7,687 nt of DNA, taken from contig RFJX01000274.1 of NCBI GenBank assembly GCA_003694425.1, positions 1-7,687 of the forward strand, written 5' to 3'. The position numbers were made by a program, and so were the translations under genes. Positions 1 through 5,440 of this stretch are shown here, in pieces. The notes beneath the pieces were generated by a model. The model was not told the DNA's origin and searched no databases. It saw only the letters and a list, made by a program, of their open reading frames with translations. Position 1 is the stretch's first letter, and every line of letters starts with the position of its first letter. Origin of the DNA: Gammaproteobacteria bacterium (lineage in GTDB: Bacteria > Pseudomonadota > Gammaproteobacteria > J113).

Positions 1-244
1 AGATCACCGGCGAACGGCGGAGCATGTTGAACAGGCTGATGCGGAAGTTGCGCGCGAAGCGCTCGTTGACCATCTCCAGGGTCGGCATCCGCCCCCGGAC
101 GATGCGATCCTGGCTGCTGAAATCGTAGGGCCTGACCCCTTCGGGGGCCTCCTCTGCGGAGGATTCGGTCTCGACTTCCCCCTCGTCGACCCCGCTGAGG
201 AGGGCGTCGATCTCGTCCTGGGAAAGGATATCGGAGCCGGCCAT
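1..244 (-). CDS. fliM: Flagellar motor switch protein FliM, N-terminal part (cut by window edge)
   Basis: FliM is part of the cytoplasmic C-ring of the flagellar motor, where it binds phosphorylated CheY and switches rotation direction. Reading the minus strand from the ATG at 244 gives 81 codons before the window ends. Residues 7-16 read LSQDEIDALL, the conserved CheY-P-binding segment at the FliM N-terminus. An acidic linker (about 20-35) follows, then YDFSSQDRIVRGRMPTLEMV and NERFARNFRISLFNMLRR, typical of the start of the FliM middle domain. The start lies 3 bases after the fliL stop codon, so the two genes are almost certainly co-transcribed and probably translationally coupled. No strong Shine-Dalgarno is visible before this ATG. 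About three quarters of the protein lies outside the window. Identification is confident. Confidence 0.96.
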   Translation of the reverse strand, partial: MAGSDILSQDEIDALLSGVDEGEVETESSAEEAPEGVRPYDFSSQDRIVRGRMPTLEMVNERFARNFRISLFNMLRRSPVI

Positions 245-247
245 CGC

Positions 248-736
248 CTACTGCATCACGAAGCTGCTGAAATAGACCGCCTCGACCCCGGGCTTGCCGG
301 TCTCCTGCTCGAGCACCTGCTGGATCGTCTTCAGGGTCTCCTGGCGCAGCTTCTCCTTGCCCTCCGGGGTGGCGAGTTCCTCGAGTTTCTGGCGCCCGAA
401 CAGCATCACCAGATTGTTGCGGATGAGGGGCATGTGCTGTTTCACCGCCTCCAGCACCTCCTCGTCGTAGGTCATCGCATCGAGGGTGATCTGGAGATAG
501 CGCGGCCGCTTTCCGCCCCCCTCCAGATTGACGGTGAACGGGGGATCGAGGGAGAAATAATGCGGCTCCTTCGGCGCCTCCACGACCTCTTCCCCGGCGG
601 GCTCGGCCTCCTCCTTTCCCCCGACCAGCATCAGGGTGACCGCTACCGATGCCCCGACCAGGACCAGGGCCACCACCGCAAAGATGATGATGAGCTTCTT
701 CGATCCGCCGCCCTGTCCTTCCTTCTCTTCCGCCAT
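248..736 (-). CDS. fliL: Flagellar basal body-associated protein FliL
   Basis: FliL is a single-pass inner-membrane protein that surrounds the flagellar stator near the basal body and supports motor torque. The 162-residue product has a short charged Gly/Lys/Glu-rich cytoplasmic N-terminus, one transmembrane helix at about residues 15-38, an acidic linker (about 41-58), and a periplasmic domain ending in YFSSFVMQ, which matches the FVxQ-type FliL C-terminus. The segment around 60-90 (HYFSLDPPFTVNL, then RYLQITLDAM) is typical of the family. Length is normal for FliL. The ATG at 736 is supported by GGGAGAGG ending about 7 bases upstream on the minus strand. fliM follows after 3 bases. A sigma-54 promoter lies directly upstream, so fliL looks like the first gene of its transcript. 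Confidence 0.95.
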   Translation of the reverse strand: MAEEKEGQGGGSKKLIIIFAVVALVLVGASVAVTLMLVGGKEEAEPAGEEVVEAPKEPHYFSLDPPFTVNLEGGGKRPRYLQITLDAMTYDEEVLEAVKQHMPLIRNNLVMLFGRQKLEELATPEGKEKLRQETLKTIQQVLEQETGKPGVEAVYFSSFVMQ

Positions 737-770
737 GTGTGCCTCTCCCGATTACTACACCGCGGTCTGT

Positions 771-786
771 AGCAATCGCTGTGCCA
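771..786 (-). promoter_or_regulatory. Sigma-54 (RpoN) promoter of the fliL-fliM operon
   Basis: On the minus strand this reads TGGCACAGCGATTGCT, which matches the -24/-12 consensus TGGCAC-N5-TTGCW with the exact 5-base spacer, including the invariant GG and GC. The expected transcription start is near 760, giving a leader of roughly 24 bases that contains the fliL ribosome binding site. Sigma-54 plus a FleQ-type activator is the known regulation of the fliL-containing operon in Pseudomonas and many other polar flagellates. A FleQ site itself is not something I can identify here. Confidence 0.88.
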
Positions 787-890
787 TGGAGACAACTCCT
801 TGACTCCCGGACAATTCGGCGGGATCCATGGGAAAGGGCGTCAAAGAGATGACGGTCTCGTCCACCTGCCCCTTGCCTCAAGTCACCCTG

Positions 891-920
891 CTGGCGCAAA
901 GTCGCGGTGATCCGGATAAT
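891..920 (+). promoter_or_regulatory. Possible sigma-70 promoter of the SRPBCC-cNBD-modABC operon
   Basis: GATAAT at 915-920 matches five of six positions of the -10 consensus. A -35 at 892-897 (TGGCGC, 17-base spacer) or 891-896 (CTGGCG, 18-base spacer) is weak. The position, about 30 bases before the first start codon, suits the operon. The weak -35 would fit an activated promoter, but the call remains tentative. Confidence 0.35.
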
Positions 921-936
921 GACGTCCGGACATGAC
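910..936. repeat. Two spaced palindromes forming a direct repeat, possible operator
   Basis: ATCCGGAT (910-917) and GTCCGGAC (924-931) are both perfect 8-base palindromes whose centres lie 14 bases apart. They also form an imperfect direct repeat: TCCGGA followed by ATGAC occurs at 911-923 and again at 925-936. The first copy overlaps the putative -10 box at 915-920, and the second ends just before the ribosome binding site. Such a layout could be a repressor operator, but no regulator is identified. Confidence 0.35.
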
Positions 937-938
937 CC

Positions 939-944
939 GGGGAG
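939..944 (+). promoter_or_regulatory. Ribosome binding site that fixes the TTG start at 951
   Basis: GGGGAG lies 6 bases before TTG at 951. The reading frame has an in-frame TGA at 933-935, and no ATG or GTG precedes the signal peptide, so this site supports TTG as the real start codon. Confidence 0.6.
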
Positions 945-950
945 ATCGCC

Positions 951-1616
951 TTGCCCCAAGACAGGAAGCCGACAAATCCGCCTGCGGGCCCGTTCAGTCA
1001 GGGAGCCGGAAGCCGCGATCGCCCGGTTTGTTCCGTTTTCGATGCCTCCATCCGCTATCTGTCCCTGCTGTTGCTGCTCCTGCTCCCGGCCGGCATGGCC
1101 ACGGCAAGGGAGGACAAGCCTCCACTGCGCATCGTCGAGCAGCGCCTGGTCCGGGCCGATGCCGCCCATGTCTGGGAGCTCCTGCAGGACTTCTGCAGCC
1201 CGCAGGGGTGGAATCCCGCGGTCGAGGCCACTCAGTGCCGGGGTGACGGCCGGCCCGGCACCCTGCGTGTCCTCAATCTGGCCTCCGGCGGAATGTCCCC
1301 GCAGAAGCTCATCCAGCGATCGCCGCTCCACCATCTGCTTGCCTGGCGGGGTGCCGCCGACGAGGCGGGGAAGGATGATGCCCTGGCCACCCTGCTCGCC
1401 CGCCCCGACTATCACGCCAGGATCGAGGTACTGAGCGCCGGCGTGGACCGCTCGCGCATCCTCTGGGTGGGCACCCTCCTTGCTAGCGGGAAGAAGCAAC
1501 TCGATCAGGCGCGGGTCGAACTGCTGAGGCGATACTGGAGCCAGGCCCTTGATCACCTCGTTGCGCTGACGGATAGAACGGGCGTCCCATCTGGTCTGAT
1601 TGAACACAACCGGTAA
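951..1616 (+). CDS. Secreted SRPBCC (START/Bet v 1-like, polyketide cyclase-type) family protein
   Basis: The 221-residue product looks like an exported one-domain SRPBCC protein, a fold with a deep cavity for hydrophobic ligands. After an unusually long N-region (about 1-36) comes a Leu-rich hydrophobic core (about 37-46) and an ATA signal-peptidase I site near residue 52, so the mature protein should be periplasmic. The mature part shows the family start pattern: a first beta strand (RIVEQRLV), then a helix with HVWELLQDF followed by GWNPAVEA and GDGRPGTLRVLNL, and a long C-terminal helix (about 184-207). The TTG start has a good ribosome binding site and no alternative ATG or GTG. The next gene begins 14 bases after its stop, so it probably heads the mod operon. 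Ligand and role are unknown. A link to molybdate uptake is suggested only by position. Confidence 0.72.
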   Translation: MPQDRKPTNPPAGPFSQGAGSRDRPVCSVFDASIRYLSLLLLLLLPAGMATAREDKPPLRIVEQRLVRADAAHVWELLQDFCSPQGWNPAVEATQCRGDGRPGTLRVLNLASGGMSPQKLIQRSPLHHLLAWRGAADEAGKDDALATLLARPDYHARIEVLSAGVDRSRILWVGTLLASGKKQLDQARVELLRRYWSQALDHLVALTDRTGVPSGLIEHNR

Positions 1617-1630
1617 GATACGAGACCGAC

Positions 1631-2161
1631 ATGAAATCAAACCCCTCTCCCGCCGACCCGGCCGGCACGAAGACACCGCACATCGCCGTGCTCTCCGGCG
1701 CGCCCCTGTTCGGTGGTGTCGAGGGCCGGGTGCTGGCACGGCTGCTGGGGTATTGCCATTTCATCCACCGGGAGCCGGGCGAATACTTCTACCGTGAGGG
1801 AGAGAAGGGAGAGTCGATGTACCTCCTGGAGAAGGGCCTGGCCATCATCCTCAAACGCTGGGGTGAGAAGGATCTGGAGCTGCGCAGGCTGGAAGCGGGG
1901 GACTGTTTCGGCGAGGTGGCGCTGGTCGATTTCGGGCCGCGCTCCGTCTCGGTCAGGGCCGTGGAACCCTGTGATGCGGTCGAGGTACCGGTCGCGGCCC
2001 TGCACAGGCTCTACGAGATCGATCCGGAGCAGTACACCCTGGTCCAGATGAACATCGCCCGCGAGCTGAGCCGGCAACTGAGGGAGGCCGACGAGCGCCT
2101 GCTCCGCTACGTGGCCGGGTGCAAGCCAGGTAACGACCCGGAGGGCCCGTGCGTCGGCTGA
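1631..2161 (+). CDS. Stand-alone cyclic nucleotide-binding domain protein (Crp-like sensor without HTH)
   Basis: The 176-residue product is a single cNMP-binding beta-roll (about 18-130) followed by a C-helix (about 136-162). The phosphate-binding cassette is visible at 90-105, GDCFGEVALVDFGPRS, with the Gly-Glu pair (94-95) and the Arg (104) that contacts the cyclic phosphate in this family. The usual RTA/RSA is RSV here. After the C-helix only about 14 residues remain, so the winged-helix DNA-binding domain of Crp/Fnr proteins is absent. It is therefore unlikely to be a transcription factor by itself; it may act through a partner protein. The ATG at 1631 has only a weak ribosome binding site. 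Its 3' end overlaps modA by 13 bases, tying it to the transporter operon. Whether it binds cAMP, cGMP or nothing cannot be told. Confidence 0.85.
   Translation: MKSNPSPADPAGTKTPHIAVLSGAPLFGGVEGRVLARLLGYCHFIHREPGEYFYREGEKGESMYLLEKGLAIILKRWGEKDLELRRLEAGDCFGEVALVDFGPRSVSVRAVEPCDAVEVPVAALHRLYEIDPEQYTLVQMNIARELSRQLREADERLLRYVAGCKPGNDPEGPCVG
2140..2145 (+). promoter_or_regulatory. Ribosome binding site supporting the GTG start of modA
   Basis: GGAGGG lies just before GTG at 2149, inside the last codons of the cNBD gene. It favours this GTG, which also places the hydrophobic signal sequence directly at the N-terminus. Confidence 0.6.
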
Positions 2162-2928
2162 CGGGGCTGGTCACCTGCCTGATCCTGGCCCTCCTGCCCC
2201 TCACCACCTGCAGGGGCGATACGGTCACCGTGGCGGCGGCCTCCTCGCTGAACTACGCGCTGCCGGATCTGGTGCGTGCATTCGAGGATGAAACCGGTCA
2301 CCGGCTGAGAATCAGTTATTCCTCCTCCGGCAACCTGACCCGGCAGATCATCCAGGGGGCGCCCTTCGAGATCCTCCTGGCCGCGGACGAGGAACACCCG
2401 CGGCGGCTGCTGGAACGGGGATGGGCCTCGGCCCTGGCTCCCTATGCCCGCGGGAGCCTGTGCCTCTTTCTGCGCGATGATCCACAGCTGCGCTCCTGTG
2501 GACAGGGGCTCTCCTGTCTCGACGGATTGTTGCGCGAGGGCCGGCTTGAACGCCTGGCGCTGGCCAACCCCGACCATGCCCCTTACGGCGTCGCGGCACG
2601 CCAGTTGCTGCGGCGGTCCGGGTTGTGGGAAGGTCTGCAGGGTCGCCTCGCCATCGCCCAGAATGCCCTCCAGGCGGCCCAGTACGTCATCAGCGGAGCG
2701 GCCCGGGCCGGCATCATCCCGGCTGCTCTGGGCAATGACCCGGCGCTGCGCGGACGCGGGCGGTGCCTCCCGCTCCCCGAGGCGGGAGAGAGTGCGCTGC
2801 TCCATGTGGCGGCCCTGCGCCATGACGCGGGTGACGCGGCCCGCCGCCTGTTCGAGTGGCTGCGCGCCCCGGCGGCGCAGGCCATCCTGGCCCGACACGG
2901 CTTCCTGCCACCCGGGCCCGGTAGGTGA
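2149..2928 (+). CDS. modA: Molybdate ABC transporter, periplasmic substrate-binding protein ModA
   Basis: ModA captures molybdate or tungstate in the periplasm and delivers it to ModB. The 259-residue product starts with a signal sequence (about 1-21). The mature N-terminus TVTVAAASSLNYAL (25-38) and the segment ISYSSSGNLTRQIIQGAPFEILLAAD (split as 55-64 and 65-80) match the ModA pattern in which Ser residues of the AAAS and SSS segments contact the oxyanion. ANPDHAPYG (139-147) and NALQAAQYVISGAARAGII (172-190) are the matching second-lobe motifs. Length is normal. The start is GTG, with a good ribosome binding site. C21 lies near the expected processing site, but LTTC is a poor lipobox. Four more Cys (105, 117, 123, 206) are unusual for the family and could form disulfides. 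Tungstate preference cannot be excluded. It overlaps both neighbours. Confidence 0.92.
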   Translation: MRRLTGLVTCLILALLPLTTCRGDTVTVAAASSLNYALPDLVRAFEDETGHRLRISYSSSGNLTRQIIQGAPFEILLAADEEHPRRLLERGWASALAPYARGSLCLFLRDDPQLRSCGQGLSCLDGLLREGRLERLALANPDHAPYGVAARQLLRRSGLWEGLQGRLAIAQNALQAAQYVISGAARAGIIPAALGNDPALRGRGRCLPLPEAGESALLHVAALRHDAGDAARRLFEWLRAPAAQAILARHGFLPPGPGR

Positions 2929-3593
2929 TGGACTGGGAGGCCCTCCTCCTCTCCCTCCGGCTGGCGGCCTGGACCACGCTGCTGCTGCTGCCGCTGGCCA
3001 TCCTCCTCGCCCGGACCCTGGCGTGGTCACGGTTTCCCGGCCGCGGCCTGCTGGAGGCCCTGGTCACCCTGCCGCTGGTGCTCCCGCCGACGGTACTGGG
3101 CTATTACCTGCTGATGGCCCTGGCCCCCGACAGCCCGCTGGGCCGGCTGCTGGGAGGTGGCCTGGCCTTCCATTTCAGCGGCCTGGTAGTGGCTTCCATG
3201 GTCTACAGCCTGCCCTTCGCGGTACAGCCCCTGCTGCGGGCCATGGAGGGGATCCCGCGGGAGCTGAGGGAGGCCGCCTGGTGTTGCGGCCTGACCCCCT
3301 GGCAGTCGCTGCTCAGGGTCGAACTGCCCCTGGCGTGGCCGGGGGTACTGAGCGCCGTCGTCCTGAGTTTCGCCCACACCCTGGGGGAATTCGGCGTGGT
3401 GCTCATGGTGGGCGGAAACATCCCCGGCGAGACCCGGACCCTCTCGATCGCGATCTACGACAAGGTGCTGGCCTTCGAGGAGGCCGCGGCAGGCCGCATG
3501 GCGCTGCTGCTGCTGGGCATCACGCTGCTCGCGCTGGCCCTGATGCAGTGGCTGGACCGGCGCCTGCGCGTGCGGGAACGCGGCCATGGCTGA
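2928..3593 (+). CDS. modB: Molybdate ABC transporter permease ModB
   Basis: ModB forms the inner-membrane channel of the molybdate importer, usually as a dimer. The 221-residue product is strongly hydrophobic, with about five membrane segments (near 10-30, 42-65, 83-103, 135-160 and 188-207). The EAA coupling loop that docks on the ATPase is at 111-134 (ELREAAWCCGLTPWQ, then ELPLA). HTLGEFGVVLMVGGNIPGET (150-169) is a hallmark of ModB. The start is either ATG at 2928, which shares its A with the modA TGA stop, or GTG one codon earlier at 2925; I prefer the ATG because of the TGATG junction, but no clear ribosome binding site decides it. The gene overlaps modC by 8 bases. Confidence 0.93.
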   Translation: MDWEALLLSLRLAAWTTLLLLPLAILLARTLAWSRFPGRGLLEALVTLPLVLPPTVLGYYLLMALAPDSPLGRLLGGGLAFHFSGLVVASMVYSLPFAVQPLLRAMEGIPRELREAAWCCGLTPWQSLLRVELPLAWPGVLSAVVLSFAHTLGEFGVVLMVGGNIPGETRTLSIAIYDKVLAFEEAAAGRMALLLLGITLLALALMQWLDRRLRVRERGHG

Positions 3594-4692
3594 GCCCGGC
3601 GACCTCGCCTTCGCCTTCCGGCAGGAACGGGGCATCCCGCTGGATTGCCGCGCGACATGCCGGGCCGGCCAGGTCCTCGCCCTGGTCGGACCCTCCGGCA
3701 GCGGCAAGACCACCATCCTTCGCGCCATCGCCGGCCTGGAGCGGCCGCAATGGGGACGTGTGCGCTGCGGGGACACGAGCTGGCTGGATACCGACGCGGG
3801 GATCTCACTGCCGCCACAGCAGCGCAGGGTCGGCTTCCTGTTCCAGCAGGCCGCCCTGTTTCCGCACCTGAGCCTGCTGGAGAACGTGGTCATGGCACTG
3901 GGCCACCTGCCCGCGGCCAGTCGCCGGAAGCAGGCCCGCGAGATCCTCGGCCGGGTCCATCTGCAGGGGCTGGAGGGAAGGAGACCGGCGGCACTGTCCG
4001 GCGGCCAGCAACAACGCGGGGCGCTGGCCCGCGCGCTGGCCCGGGACCCGGAGGTCCTGCTGCTGGACGAGCCCTTCGCCGCGGTGGATCGGGTGACCCG
4101 CCGGAAGCTGCATCTGGAGCTGATCCAGCTGACCCGCGAGATCGGTATCCCGGTGCTGCTGGTCACCCACGACCTGGACGAGGCGATGATGCTGGCCGAC
4201 CGGCTCTGCGTCATCCATCATGGCCATGGCCTGCAGGAGGGAGAGCCCGAGGCCGTCCTGCGCGCCCCCGACAGCTCGCTGGTGGCGAGGCTCATGGACG
4301 TGCGCAACCTGTTCCGGGGCCGGCTTCGAGCACCCCCCGGGAGCGGTGAACCCGGGATCCTGGAGTGGGGAGGCGCGCGACTGGAGATCGCCCGGGCCCC
4401 TGATCTGCCTTCCGGCAGCGAGGTCCACTGGACCATCCCGCCGGGCGAGGTGCTGCTGCACCAGCGCCGCCGTCCCTCCCGGGGAGAGCGGGAAAATCCG
4501 CTCCAGGCAAGGGTGGCCGAGGTCATCGTCCTGGGAGGTACCGCGAGTCTACTGCTGGTCCCGCTCCACCATCCACAGGAGCGCCTCTACATGGATCTCC
4601 CCCGTCATGTCCTCCAGCGCAACGCCATCGTGATCGGTGACCTTGTCGGCGTCAGCCTGCTGGCCGGTTCCATTCACGTGATGACCAACTGA
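3586..4692 (+). CDS. modC: Molybdate ABC transporter ATP-binding protein ModC
   Basis: ModC is the cytoplasmic ATPase that drives ModB. All nucleotide-binding motifs are present in the 368-residue product: Walker A GPSGSGKTT at 35-43 (Lys41), Q-loop Gln87 in FQQAALFPHL, signature LSGGQQQR at 137-144, Walker B VLLLDEP with Asp161 and Glu162, D-loop AAVD, and switch His195 in VTHD. After the ATPase comes a C-terminal extension with a TOBE/Mop-like domain at about 306-366 (ARVAEVIVLGGTASLLLVPL, then GDLVGVSLLAGSIHVM), the oxyanion-sensing module of ModC that can damp transport when molybdate is plentiful. Length is slightly above the E. coli protein. The ATG at 3586 lies inside the end of modB. 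It looks intact and is the last gene of the operon. Confidence 0.95.
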   Translation: MAEPGDLAFAFRQERGIPLDCRATCRAGQVLALVGPSGSGKTTILRAIAGLERPQWGRVRCGDTSWLDTDAGISLPPQQRRVGFLFQQAALFPHLSLLENVVMALGHLPAASRRKQAREILGRVHLQGLEGRRPAALSGGQQQRGALARALARDPEVLLLDEPFAAVDRVTRRKLHLELIQLTREIGIPVLLVTHDLDEAMMLADRLCVIHHGHGLQEGEPEAVLRAPDSSLVARLMDVRNLFRGRLRAPPGSGEPGILEWGGARLEIARAPDLPSGSEVHWTIPPGEVLLHQRRRPSRGERENPLQARVAEVIVLGGTASLLLVPLHHPQERLYMDLPRHVLQRNAIVIGDLVGVSLLAGSIHVMTN

Positions 4693-4694
4693 GA

Positions 4695-4724
4695 GGAAGG
4701 CGCCCCCGGTTACGTGGCCCTTCC
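4695..4724 (+). terminator. Stem-loop just after modC, possible terminator or 3' stabiliser
   Basis: GGAAGG-C-GCC (4695-4704) can pair with GGCCCTTCC (4716-4724), giving nine base pairs with one bulged C and an 11-base loop, starting 2 bases after the modC stop codon. There is no T-run after it, so it is not a classic intrinsic terminator. A 3'-end protecting hairpin or a Rho-assisted end is equally possible. A small palindrome TTCCGGAA (4721-4728) overlaps its right arm. Confidence 0.4.
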
Positions 4725-4888
4725 GGAATCAATGGTCAGAGGCTGCCGATCAGGCTGCATACCCGGGTTCGGCAAGGGTGGCTCCGGACTCTTCGAAACG
4801 CCCTGACTGCAGCAATTCCCGCAAGTGCATGGAGGCTCCCGCCTATCGACCCGATCCGTCCGATTGTGGCATGGATCACATCTTCCCC

Positions 4889-4930
4889 TTGACAGATCAG
4901 ATATATATCCGTTCAGGCCCGGACCGGGCC
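4889..4930 (+). promoter_or_regulatory. Candidate regulatory site: TTGACA, AT-rich palindrome and GC palindrome
   Basis: TTGACA (4889-4894) is a perfect -35 hexamer, but the best -10-like sequence, TATATA (4902-4907), lies only 7 bases downstream, too close for sigma-70. GATATATATC (4900-4909) is a perfect palindrome, and GGCCCGG-A-CCGGGCC (4916-4930) is a perfect 7-base inverted repeat around one A. The cluster is the strongest structured element upstream of the small ORF. The AT-rich palindrome faintly resembles half of a ModE box, but the full spacing is not present. Confidence 0.3.
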
Positions 4931-4970
4931 GGAGTGGTTCATTCCCCGGCTGCCGGCTGCTGACAGGTCA

Positions 4971-4977
4971 GGGAAGG
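4971..4977 (+). promoter_or_regulatory. Strong ribosome binding site for the small ORF at 4983
   Basis: GGGAAGG lies 5 bases before the ATG at 4983. It is the main reason for calling that short frame a gene, since none of the competing frames in this stretch has such a site. Confidence 0.5.
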
Positions 4978-4982
4978 CGTGA

Positions 4983-5147
4983 ATGTGGCTCCCCGTCATG
5001 GTGGGGTCCGGGCTTTACGGGCCGTTGCGGACAGATCCCGCAACCGGCCGCGTTGCAGTGGTCGGGAAGGACCGCTACGACATCACCCTGACCCAGACGG
5101 ACCGAACCGCCCCGCATGATCGAGATCCAGCAGCTCGCCAGCGGTGA
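4983..5147 (+). CDS. Possible small protein of 54 residues, unknown function
   Basis: An ATG preceded by GGGAAGG at a good distance opens a 54-codon frame ending at TGA 5145-5147. An in-frame TGA at 4980-4982 precedes the ATG, so this is the natural 5' limit. Codon third positions are mostly G or C, as in the neighbouring genes. The product starts MWLPVMVGSGLYGPL and continues TDPATGRVAVVGKDRYDITL; its last third is charged and Arg-rich. There is no clear membrane helix or known motif, and I do not recognise it. Its last 32 bases overlap the start of the 94-residue gene, which lacks its own ribosome binding site, so the small frame may serve to couple translation to it. It could also be a chance frame. 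Confidence 0.42.
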   Translation: MWLPVMVGSGLYGPLRTDPATGRVAVVGKDRYDITLTQTDRTAPHDRDPAARQR

Positions 5148-5400
5148 TCCCGCCATCTTCCGGGTCACCATCCGCGATGCCCGCGGCGAGAGTCGACACC
5201 GGGTGAGCCTCAACAGCCAGACCCTGGAACGCCTGGCCCCGCCGGGGACACCGCCGGAATGTCTGGTGGACGCCGCCTTCCGCTATCTGCTGGAGAGAGA
5301 ACCCCGCGATTCGATCCTGCCCTCCTTCGACATCCAGGCCATCTCGCTCTTCTTCCCGGCCTTCGAACGGGACATCGGTCACTACATCGCCCAGCACTGA
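5116..5400 (+). CDS. Hypothetical protein, 94 residues, probably cytoplasmic
   Basis: A compact soluble protein with no signal peptide, membrane segment or Cys. The N-terminal part (about 1-32) looks like two or three beta strands (FRVTIRDARGESRHRVSL), followed by a helical part: TLERL (35-39), then PPECLVDAAFRYLLEREPRD (46-65), and a C-terminal segment rich in Phe/Ile (SFDIQAISLFFPAFERDI). The AAFRYLLEREPRDSIL stretch resembles small uncharacterised proteobacterial proteins I have a vague memory of, but I cannot name a family. The ATG at 5116 is the only start codon between the in-frame stop at 5089-5091 and the body of the protein. No Shine-Dalgarno precedes it, so it may depend on translation of the overlapping 54-codon frame. 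Base composition is normal for the window. Function unknown. Confidence 0.75.
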   Translation: MIEIQQLASGDPAIFRVTIRDARGESRHRVSLNSQTLERLAPPGTPPECLVDAAFRYLLEREPRDSILPSFDIQAISLFFPAFERDIGHYIAQH

Positions 5401-5405
5401 TCCCC

Positions 5406-5440
5406 TGCGACACTCGGTCGCATTCCCGCCCACGGGTGGG
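5406..5440. repeat. Two small inverted repeats after the 94-residue gene
   Basis: TGCGAC-ACTCG-GTCGCA (5406-5422) is a perfect 6-base stem with a 5-base loop, starting 5 bases after the stop codon. CCCAC-GG-GTGGG (5429-5440) follows. No T-run is present. They may end the upstream transcript weakly or merely be part of the next promoter region. Confidence 0.35.

Larger units (their letters stand above)
737..950. other. Divergent intergenic region between fliL and the SRPBCC-mod operon
   Basis: This stretch separates two divergent transcription units. Its left part holds the fliL ribosome binding site and sigma-54 promoter on the minus strand. Its right part holds a possible sigma-70 -10 box, two 8-base palindromes and the ribosome binding site for the TTG-started gene at 951. 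The middle (about 790-880) shows no convincing coding potential or clear site. Confidence 0.7.
4725..4982. other. Non-coding stretch between the mod operon and the small-ORF unit
   Basis: No convincing gene is seen here; the short open frames lack ribosome binding sites and normal composition. The stretch contains an AT-rich island with the palindrome GATATATATC (4900-4909), a TTGACA (4889-4894) and the GC palindrome at 4916-4930. It most likely carries the control region of the genes starting at 4983. Confidence 0.55.

Noticed and set aside
907..930. A Fur box around GATAATGA
   Set aside because: Only one arm resembles the consensus; the second half is GC-rich TCCGGA sequence and does not fit.
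2107..3030. A 307-codon minus-strand frame opposite modA
   Set aside because: Shadow of modA; Gly/Gln/Pro-rich composition and no supporting start site.
2444..3871. A 475-codon plus-strand frame across modA, modB and modC
   Set aside because: It is out of frame with three genes carrying strong family motifs, and its product is Arg/Pro/Ala/Gly-rich with no domain.
3027..4214. A 395-codon minus-strand frame opposite modB and modC
   Set aside because: It is antisense to genes with full ABC transporter motifs; its product is Ser/Arg/Gln-rich low-complexity sequence typical of shadow frames.
4889..4907. TTGACA plus TATATA read as a sigma-70 promoter
   Set aside because: The spacer would be only 7 bases against the required 16-18, so it cannot be a normal sigma-70 promoter as it stands.
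4896..4913. A ModE-type molybdate operator
   Set aside because: Only one AT-rich palindrome is present, without the second TATATA-containing half at the known spacing, and it lies after rather than before modABC.
4825..5091. An 88-codon plus-strand frame upstream of the 94-residue gene
   Set aside because: It has no convincing ribosome binding site and irregular composition; the 54-codon frame at 4983 is better supported in the same stretch.
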